A DNA stretch of 64,000 bases from Streptomyces candidus (lineage in GTDB: Bacteria; Actinomycetota; Actinomycetes; Streptomycetales; Streptomycetaceae), in NCBI RefSeq assembly GCF_014207445.1, contig NZ_JACHEM010000014.1, positions 186,001-250,000 on the forward strand, given 5' to 3'. The notes below the pieces were generated by a model. The model had not been told where the DNA came from and did no database searches. It saw only the letters and a program-made list of their open reading frames with translations. Position numbers and translations under genes: made by a program. Below are positions 58,593 through 64,000 of this stretch, piece after piece. Positions within the stretch are counted from its first letter, which is position 1. Every line of letters begins with the position of its first letter.

Positions 58593-60839
58593 GTGGAAAA
58601 CCACGACGCGCTCGTCACCGACGCGAAGACCGACGACACGGGTGCGACGGACGGCGCGGGAGGCTGCCCGGTCGCGCACGGCCGGGCCCCGCACCCCACC
58701 CAGGGAGGCGGCAACCGGCAGTGGTGGCCGGAGCGGCTCAACCTGAAGATCCTCGCCAAGAACCCCGCCGTGTCCAACCCGCTCGGCGAGGACTTCGACT
58801 ACGCGAAGGCGTTCCTGGCCCTGGACCTCCCCACCGTGAAGCGGGACATCGCCGAGGTGCTGACGACCTCGCAGGACTGGTGGCCTGCCGACTTCGGGCA
58901 CTACGGCCCGCTGATGGTCCGGATGGCGTGGCACAGCGCGGGCACGTACCGCATCAGTGACGGCCGCGGCGGCGCGGGCGCCGGTCAGCAGCGGTTCGCG
59001 CCGCTCAACAGCTGGCCGGACAACGTCAGTCTGGACAAGGCGCGGCGGCTGCTGTGGCCGGTGAAGAAGAAGTACGGGCAGAGCCTGTCGTGGGCCGACC
59101 TGATGATCCTCACCGGCAATGTCGCCCTGGAGTCGATGGGCCTGGAGACCTTCGGCTTCGCTGGCGGCCGGGCCGACGTCTGGGAGCCCGACGAGGACGT
59201 CTACTGGGGCCCGGAGACCACCTGGCTCGACGACGAGCGCTACACCGGGGACCGCGAGCTGGAGAACCCGCTCGGAGCCGTCCAGATGGGGCTGATCTAC
59301 GTCAACCCGGAGGGCCCCAACGGCACTCCGGACCCGATCGCCGCGGCCCGCGACATCCGGGAGACGTTCCGCCGGATGGCGATGAACGACGAGGAGACCG
59401 TCGCCCTGATCGCGGGCGGGCACACCTTCGGCAAGACGCACGGCGCGGGCCCCTCGGAATCCGTGGGCGACGACCCGGAGGCCGCCTCGCTGGAGCAGCA
59501 GGGATTCGGCTGGCGCAACAGCCACGGCACCGGCAAGGGCGCCGACACGATCACCAGCGGCCTGGAGGGGATCTGGACGGACACCCCGACCGCGTGGGAC
59601 AACTCCTTCTTCGAGATCCTCTTCGGGTACGAGTGGGAGCTGTTCAAGAGCCCGGCGGGCGCCCACCAGTGGCGTCCGAAGGACGGGGCGGGAGCGGGCA
59701 CCGTGCCCGACGCCCACGACCCGTCGAAGACGCACGCCCCGACCATGCTGACGACCGACCTCGCGCTGCGCCTGGACCCGGCGTACGAGGCGATCTCGCG
59801 GCGCTTCAAGGACGACCAGGCCGCGTTCGCGGACGCCTTCGCCCGTGCCTGGTTCAAGCTGACACACCGTGACATGGGCCCGGTCGTACGCTACTTGGGT
59901 CCCGAGGTACCGAGCGAGACGCTGCTGTGGCAGGACCCGCTGCCCGCGCTGGACCACGAGACGGTCGGGGACGCGGAGATCGCCGACCTCAAGGAGCGGG
60001 TGCTCTCCTCCGGTCTGTCGGTCTCCGAACTGGTGTCGACCGCCTGGGCGTCGGCCGCGTCCTTCCGTGGCAGCGACAAGCGGGGCGGGGCCAACGGTGC
60101 CCGGATCCGGCTGGAGCCGCAGAGCGGGTGGGAGGTCAACGAGCCCGACCGCCTCGCGCAGGTCCTCCGTACCCTGGAGGGCATCCGGGAGTCCTTCAAC
60201 TCGGGCCGCACCGACGGAAAGCGGATCTCCCTCGCCGACCTGGTCGTCCTCGCGGGCGGCGTCGGCGTGGAGAAGGCGGCGAAGGACGCGGGCACGGACG
60301 TACAGGTGCCGTTCACGCCGGGCCGGGTGGACGCGTCGCAGGAGCAGACCGACGTGGAGTCGTTCGCCGCGCTGGAGCCGACCGCCGACGGGTTCCGCAA
60401 CTACCTCGGCAAGGGCAACCGGCTGCCGGCCGAGTACCTCCTCATCGACCGGGCCAACCTGCTGAACCTGAGCGCCCCGGAACTCACCGTCCTCGTCGGC
60501 GGGCTGCGCGTGCTGGGCGCCAACCACCAGGGCTCGCAGGCCGGTGTCCTCACGGAGTCCCCGGGAACGCTGACGAACGACTTCTTCGTCAACCTGCTGG
60601 ACATGGGCACGCGGTGGCAGTCGGTCGCCGGTGACGCCAACGCCTTCGAGGGCCGCGACGCCGCCACCGGCGACGTCAGGTGGACGGGCACCCGCGCCGA
60701 CCTCGTCTTCGGCTCGAACTCCGAGCTGCGCGCGGTCGCCGAGGTCTACGCGAGCGACGACGCGAAGTCGAAGTTCGTGACGGACTTCGTCGCAGCGTGG
60801 CACAAGGTGATGGAGCTGGACCGGTTCGACCTGGTCTGA
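58593..60839 (+). CDS. katG: Catalase-peroxidase
   Basis: This 748-residue bifunctional catalase-peroxidase has distal heme residues Arg110, Trp113 and His114 (VRMAWHSAGTYR). The Trp113-Tyr236-Met262 crosslink positions have the same spacing as in mycobacterial KatG (LIYVNPEGPNG, RMAMNDEET). The proximal His277 lies in GGHTFGKTHG. The C-terminal half is the usual inactive repeat domain. GTG 58593 follows GAGAGGA. It detoxifies peroxide in the cytoplasm and is divergent from the Fur-type regulator. Confidence 0.97.
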   Translation: MENHDALVTDAKTDDTGATDGAGGCPVAHGRAPHPTQGGGNRQWWPERLNLKILAKNPAVSNPLGEDFDYAKAFLALDLPTVKRDIAEVLTTSQDWWPADFGHYGPLMVRMAWHSAGTYRISDGRGGAGAGQQRFAPLNSWPDNVSLDKARRLLWPVKKKYGQSLSWADLMILTGNVALESMGLETFGFAGGRADVWEPDEDVYWGPETTWLDDERYTGDRELENPLGAVQMGLIYVNPEGPNGTPDPIAAARDIRETFRRMAMNDEETVALIAGGHTFGKTHGAGPSESVGDDPEAASLEQQGFGWRNSHGTGKGADTITSGLEGIWTDTPTAWDNSFFEILFGYEWELFKSPAGAHQWRPKDGAGAGTVPDAHDPSKTHAPTMLTTDLALRLDPAYEAISRRFKDDQAAFADAFARAWFKLTHRDMGPVVRYLGPEVPSETLLWQDPLPALDHETVGDAEIADLKERVLSSGLSVSELVSTAWASAASFRGSDKRGGANGARIRLEPQSGWEVNEPDRLAQVLRTLEGIRESFNSGRTDGKRISLADLVVLAGGVGVEKAAKDAGTDVQVPFTPGRVDASQEQTDVESFAALEPTADGFRNYLGKGNRLPAEYLLIDRANLLNLSAPELTVLVGGLRVLGANHQGSQAGVLTESPGTLTNDFFVNLLDMGTRWQSVAGDANAFEGRDAATGDVRWTGTRADLVFGSNSELRAVAEVYASDDAKSKFVTDFVAAWHKVMELDRFDLV

Positions 60840-60847
60840 CGCGCCGT

Positions 60848-60881
60848 ACGGGCCGGCCGGGCGGTGAGCCGGCCGGCCCGT
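60848..60881 (+). terminator. katG terminator
   Basis: Perfect 13-bp arms (60848-60860 and 60869-60881) with an 8-base loop, 8 bp after the katG stop; also serves the convergent TetR gene. Confidence 0.75.
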
Positions 60882-60948
60882 TGGCGTACGGGACCGTCGG
60901 TGTTCCGCGACGGTCGGTGTTCCGTATCACCTGGTCATGTGCCGAGCG

Positions 60949-61566
60949 TCATGCGCCGAGCGTCTCGTCGAAGAAGTCGTCGATGTGGGCGAGGACGCGG
61001 TCACGGTCGGAGCCGGGCAGGCCCATCGCCACGTGGGTGCTGAATCCGTCGAGCAGGGCCCGGATGCGGGTGGCGATGCGTTCCGCGTCCACCGCTCGGA
61101 GTTCACCGCGCGAGGCGCCCTCGACGAGCAGGGCCACCAGGTCGCGGTGCCAGGACAGTTCGATGTCCAGGAGCCGGCCGCGGGCCGCGTCGTCCAGGGC
61201 GCGGGCCCGGTTCCACAGCTCCAGCCAGAGCGTCCAGTGCGGGTCGCGGGGCGCCTCGGGGACGTACAACCGCACGTACGCGCCGAGCCGCTCGCGCACC
61301 GGGACCTGCCGGGCGAGGGCGGAGCGGCGTTCCACGCCCAGCTGCTCCTCGCTCCATTCCAGGGTGCGCAACAGCAGCTCGTCCTTGGAGCGGAAGTAGT
61401 ACAGGAGGTGGCCGCTGCTCATCCCGACCTCCCGCCCCAGCCCTGCCATGGTGAGCTTCTCCAGGCCGTCGTCCGCGATGGCTGCCATGGCGGCGGCGAA
61501 CACGGTCTCACGCGGCGGGGCGGCCTTGCGGCGACGGGGGGCGGGGGCTTCGGCGGCTTCCTTCAC
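60949..61566 (-). CDS. TetR-family regulator
   Basis: This 205-residue repressor has the N-terminal HTH: RETVFAAAMAAIADDGLEKL, TMAGLGREVGMSSGHLLYYF and RSKDELLLRTLEWSEEQLG. The C-terminal half is typical of TetR_C and ends with DDFFDETLGA. The GTG at 61566 is preferred over the longer frame because the added part is low-complexity. The target is unknown; the divergent alpha/beta hydrolase gene is a candidate. Confidence 0.85.
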   Translation of the reverse strand: MKEAAEAPAPRRRKAAPPRETVFAAAMAAIADDGLEKLTMAGLGREVGMSSGHLLYYFRSKDELLLRTLEWSEEQLGVERRSALARQVPVRERLGAYVRLYVPEAPRDPHWTLWLELWNRARALDDAARGRLLDIELSWHRDLVALLVEGASRGELRAVDAERIATRIRALLDGFSTHVAMGLPGSDRDRVLAHIDDFFDETLGA

Positions 61567-61687
61567 TCGTACGTTGTACCTGACGCGGAGTGGGCCGGAC
61601 GCCGGGCGGTGGAGCTGTCGAGTGGTGGATGACATCGGGGGCGGCGCCCTGCCGAGGTCCCGTTCCCGACTATCGGTCGCGGTCGTC

Positions 61688-61736
61688 GGCTTCCGGCTTC
61701 CGGCTCCCGGCTCCCGGCTCCCGGCTTCCGGCTTCC
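61688..61736. repeat. Seven 7-bp tandem repeats
   Basis: GGCTTCC twice, GGCTCCC three times and GGCTTCC twice run end to end over 49 bp. The array lies between the TetR gene and the hydrolase and is near-symmetric in unit order. Confidence 0.9.
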
Positions 61737-61833
61737 GCGGGAGAAACCCTGGTGCGGTGGACCGGTGGCCGTGCAGCAAGGCTCGGTGGCTACTCTCGTC
61801 CCTCCATCGTTCTGGATCGCAGGGGAGCAGACT

Positions 61834-62607
61834 GTGCGCAACGCCGCCGTGACGACCGAGGGCGACCGGATCCGCTGGGTCGAGTTGCCGGGGCAGGAGC
61901 CGTCGCGCGTGTACGTGCACGGACTGGGCGCCAGTTCACCCGCGTACTACACGGAGGTCGCGGTCCATCCCCTGCTGGCGGGCCGCCGATCGCTGCTGGT
62001 CGACCTGTTGGGTCACGGCCTCAGCGACCGGCCGACGGACTTCGACTACAGCCTGGAAGCGCACGCGGATACGCTCGCCACGGCCCTGACCTCCGCGAAT
62101 GTCACCGGAGCCGAACTGATCGCCCACAGCATGGGTGGCTCGGTGGCCATCGTCCTGGCCGCCCGGCACCCGCAGCTGGTCTCCCGTCTGGTCCTGGTGG
62201 ACGCCAACCTGGACCCGGTCCCGCGCACACCCGGCGCTGCGGGCAGCAGCGGTATCGCCGCCTACTCCGAGCAGGAATTCCTCACGGACGGCTGGGAAGC
62301 GGTCCGCGACCGGGTCGGCCCCCACTGGTGGTCGACGATGCGTCTGGCCGGCCGTGCGGCCCTGCACCGCAGCGCGGTCCACCTCACCCGCGGCACCGTC
62401 CCCACCATGCGTGAGCTTCTGCTGGACCTGAGGATTCCCCGCGCCTATCTGCTTCCCGAGGCCGACGGCCCGCTTCCGGGCACCGACGCACTCACTGCGG
62501 CCGGGGTGTCCGTCGTCATGGTTCCGGACTGCGGACACAACATCATGCTGGACAATCCGGAAGCCTTCGCCCGCGCCACCGCTGCCGCGCTCACCGAACC
62601 TCGTTGA
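61834..62607 (+). CDS. Alpha/beta-hydrolase
   Basis: This 257-residue alpha/beta hydrolase has the oxyanion segment VYVHGLGASSPAYY, the nucleophile elbow LIAHSMGGSVAIVLA and the catalytic His near DCGHNIMLDNPEAF. The Asp is probably within LVDANLD or the late LLPEADGPLPG. The GTG at 61834 follows GGGGAGCA; the frame to 61765 is not supported. The substrate is unknown; the TetR gene is divergent. Confidence 0.85.
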   Translation: MRNAAVTTEGDRIRWVELPGQEPSRVYVHGLGASSPAYYTEVAVHPLLAGRRSLLVDLLGHGLSDRPTDFDYSLEAHADTLATALTSANVTGAELIAHSMGGSVAIVLAARHPQLVSRLVLVDANLDPVPRTPGAAGSSGIAAYSEQEFLTDGWEAVRDRVGPHWWSTMRLAGRAALHRSAVHLTRGTVPTMRELLLDLRIPRAYLLPEADGPLPGTDALTAAGVSVVMVPDCGHNIMLDNPEAFARATAAALTEPR

Positions 62608-62686
62608 CCACGGCAGCAGACCGTGCGGAGCCGGGAGGAGAGGCGGTTGGGGACATGGCTCAAGCGTATCGGCGGGCACCGACACG

Positions 62687-63232
62687 TCAGCCGCAAAGGC
62701 GCCGCGCTTCTGCCAGTGCCAGGGACCACGGGTACGCCGCAAGCTGCTTCCCGCCGGTCCCCGGCTGGTGCGGCTCCCACTCACCCGGACCGTAGAGGAC
62801 CCGAACCCCCCACTCCCGCAGCACCTCGACCGACCGACGGGTAGCAGGATGCGCGTCCAGGGCCGTCGACCAGAACGGAAGGGCCACCACGGGCACGCCG
62901 ATGCCGACCATTTCGATGACGAGCCCCAGCGCGTAGGTATCCGAAACGCCCGCAGCCAGCTTGTTCGCCGAGTTCATCGTCAGCGGCGCGCACACCACGG
63001 CGTCCGCTTTCGGGTTGCTCTTCTCCTCGCTCGACCGACGCCACGACGAGCGGACCGGGCGCCCTGTCATCTTGGCCAATCCGGCCTCGTCGAGGAACCC
63101 GCCGTCGACCGCGGTGGGCGTCCCGATCACGCAGACGTCCCACCCGTCATCGACTGCTTCGCTCACCAGCCTGCCGAGATCCGATGCGGGGCCGGCCGCG
63201 CACGCGATGACGTAGAGCACGGGGGCTGTCAT
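62687..63232 (-). CDS. Flavoprotein (HFCD/Dfp-like)
   Basis: This 181-residue Rossmann-like flavoprotein has VLYVIACAAGPASDLGRLV, DAVVCAPLTMNSANKLAAG and VVALPFWSTALDAHPA. This is the HFCD fold of phosphopantothenoylcysteine decarboxylase and lantibiotic cysteine decarboxylases. Its ATG overlaps the stop of the regulator remnant (ATGA). Such flavoproteins follow XRE-type regulators in many Streptomyces; that regulator appears truncated here. Confidence 0.8.
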   Translation of the reverse strand: MTAPVLYVIACAAGPASDLGRLVSEAVDDGWDVCVIGTPTAVDGGFLDEAGLAKMTGRPVRSSWRRSSEEKSNPKADAVVCAPLTMNSANKLAAGVSDTYALGLVIEMVGIGVPVVALPFWSTALDAHPATRRSVEVLREWGVRVLYGPGEWEPHQPGTGGKQLAAYPWSLALAEARRLCG

Positions 63233-63498
63233 ACCGGCACCGCCGCACGCGAGGCGAGCTGCCGCAGTTCAGGCAGCCTCCCCGCTCGGTCGCGGGCCAC
63301 CATCTCCCCGATCAGCTCCTTCACCACCGGTCGCGACAACACTTCCTCCTCGGCTTCCTTCTCCGCTGCCAGCAGTGCGCTCACCGCCTTGTCCGGCCGG
63401 CCGCACAGGTGCAGGGCGCGCGCCACATCCATCCAGTACACCGCGCGCCGCTCCGTCACAGCCAGCTCGTTCACGTCGACCTTCCGGGCCGCATCCAA
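63229..63498 (-). pseudogene. C-terminal remnant of XRE/TPR-type regulator
   Basis: The product (about 89 residues, TTG start) reads VDVNELAVTERRAVYWMDVA, RALHLCGRPDKAVSALLAAE and VKELIGEMVARDRAGRLPEL, which is the C-terminus of larger HTH regulators that precede flavoprotein genes. The frame stays open and coding-like to about 63545, but no HTH is encoded before the agmatine deiminase terminator. The N-terminal part has therefore been lost. It is still coupled to the flavoprotein gene. Confidence 0.6.
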
Positions 63499-63560
63499 CG
63501 CCTGCCCCCTATCCGGGAGGGCGAGGACTACGTCTTCTGCTGGCGTCAGCAGCCCAGGTG

Positions 63561-63586
63561 TGGCCCTGCGTGCAGACGCAGGGCCA
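63561..63586 (-). terminator. Terminator of agmatine deiminase gene
   Basis: Perfect 11-bp arms (TGGCCCTGCGT at 63561-63571 and its complement at 63576-63586) with a 4-base loop, 26 bp after the deiminase stop. Confidence 0.75.
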
Positions 63587-63612
63587 TCTGCCGTCGGGAG
63601 GGTGAGAACGGG

Positions 63613-64000
63613 TCACACCTTCGGCTGCTGCTGGGTGACACAGTGAATGCCGCCGCCGCCCGCGAAGATCGTGCGGGCGTCGACGAGGACCACTTCGCGG
63701 TCCGGGAAGAGGCGGCGGAAGAGCGCGGCGGCCTCCTCGTCGCGGGGGTCGTCGAAGGCGCACAGGACGACGCCGCCGTTGCAGAGGTAGTGGTTGATGT
63801 AGGAGTGGTCGACCCAGTGGCCCTCCTCGTCCTTGACACCCGCCGGGGCCGGGACCTCGATCACCTGCAGCGGGCGCCCCTTGGCGTCGGTCTCGGCGCG
63901 CAGCAGGGCGGCGATGCGCCTGCACAGCTCGTGGTCGGGGTGGGCGGGGTCGGGCTGGGAGTGGACGAGGACCACGCCGGGTGCGGCGAACGCGGCGACG
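63613..64000 (-). CDS. aguA: Agmatine deiminase, N-terminal part outside window
   Basis: This C-terminal piece of agmatine deiminase (peptidyl-arginine deiminase type) shows DHSYINHYLCNGGVVLCAFD, then VVLVDARTIFAGGGGIHCVT with the catalytic Cys. The protein hydrolyses agmatine to N-carbamoylputrescine. The frame remains open to base 64000, so the start and the N-terminal two-thirds lie beyond the window. A GTG at 63975 is an internal codon. Confidence 0.9.
   Translation of the reverse strand, partial: VAAFAAPGVVLVHSQPDPAHPDHELCRRIAALLRAETDAKGRPLQVIEVPAPAGVKDEEGHWVDHSYINHYLCNGGVVLCAFDDPRDEEAAALFRRLFPDREVVLVDARTIFAGGGGIHCVTQQQPKV

Noticed and set aside
58356..60803. 815-codon minus-strand frame opposite katG
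   Set aside because: It mirrors the katG codons exactly and has no family pattern; katG motifs prove the plus strand.
1..64000. Search for CRISPR arrays, tRNA/rRNA genes, transposases and phage genes
   Set aside because: No evenly spaced direct repeats, clover-leaf-like stretches or transposase motifs were seen by eye; a tRNAscan or ISfinder search would settle this.

Overview
This 64 kb window is high-GC actinobacterial chromosome, almost certainly from a Streptomyces. The evidence is the very strong third-position G/C bias, frequent GTG starts, ATGA/GTGA stop-start overlaps, and genes typical of that genus: a chaplin, the tyrosinase pair melC1/melC2, a GH19 chitinase with the 12-bp chi promoter repeats, a class F sortase, a FemX-like transferase and a peptidase-inhibitor I36 protein. 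No rRNA, tRNA, CRISPR array or intact insertion sequence was found.

Region 1 (1-7776) is one edge of a biosynthetic gene cluster cut by the window start. It holds a free-standing adenylation domain with no carrier protein after it, a class III aminotransferase, two tandem paralogous ATP-grasp ligases and an MFS exporter. The first four genes overlap stop-to-start. A third, different ATP-grasp enzyme lies convergently. The set suggests a small amide- or peptide-type product made largely by ATP-grasp chemistry; this is the best candidate for an undescribed system. Region 2 (8-20 kb) is mixed: a WGR/beta-propeller protein, an AAA ATPase, a bPH membrane protein, a broken XRE/ricin-type gene, small membrane proteins, chitinase, a sulfatase-modifying-factor paralogue, the chaplin, tyrosinase and a secreted GH26-like glycosidase.

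Region 3 (20.98-30.5 kb, minus strand) is a tightly overlapping eight-gene exopolysaccharide operon: glycosyltransferase, polyprenyl-phosphate sugar-1-P transferase, Wzy-like polymerase, Wzx/MurJ-like flippase, polysaccharide deacetylase, second glycosyltransferase, Wzz-like protein and a FemAB/GNAT-type transferase. The GH26-like enzyme converges on it. Region 4 (31-35.6 kb) has an FAD monooxygenase and a coupled signalling operon (STAS, LuxR-type regulator, PAS histidine kinase with a pentapeptide-repeat tail, stand-alone receiver). Region 5 (35.8-45.8 kb) is cell-envelope: SGNH hydrolase, class F sortase with its probable substrate, then a coupled FemX, MurJ-like, OmpR regulator, histidine kinase and GerMN lipoprotein operon, with a divergent L,D-transpeptidase.

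Region 6 (45.9-64 kb) is largely housekeeping and stress: a PF14013 antitoxin-like protein, gluconate uptake and its regulator, deoxynucleoside kinase, GH13 alpha-glucosidase, secreted esterase, a Roadblock-like protein, an ArsR regulator, an AAC(3)-type acetyltransferase, a divergent Fur/KatG pair, a TetR regulator, an alpha/beta hydrolase, a flavoprotein preceded by a regulator remnant, and the 3' end of agmatine deiminase cut by the window end.
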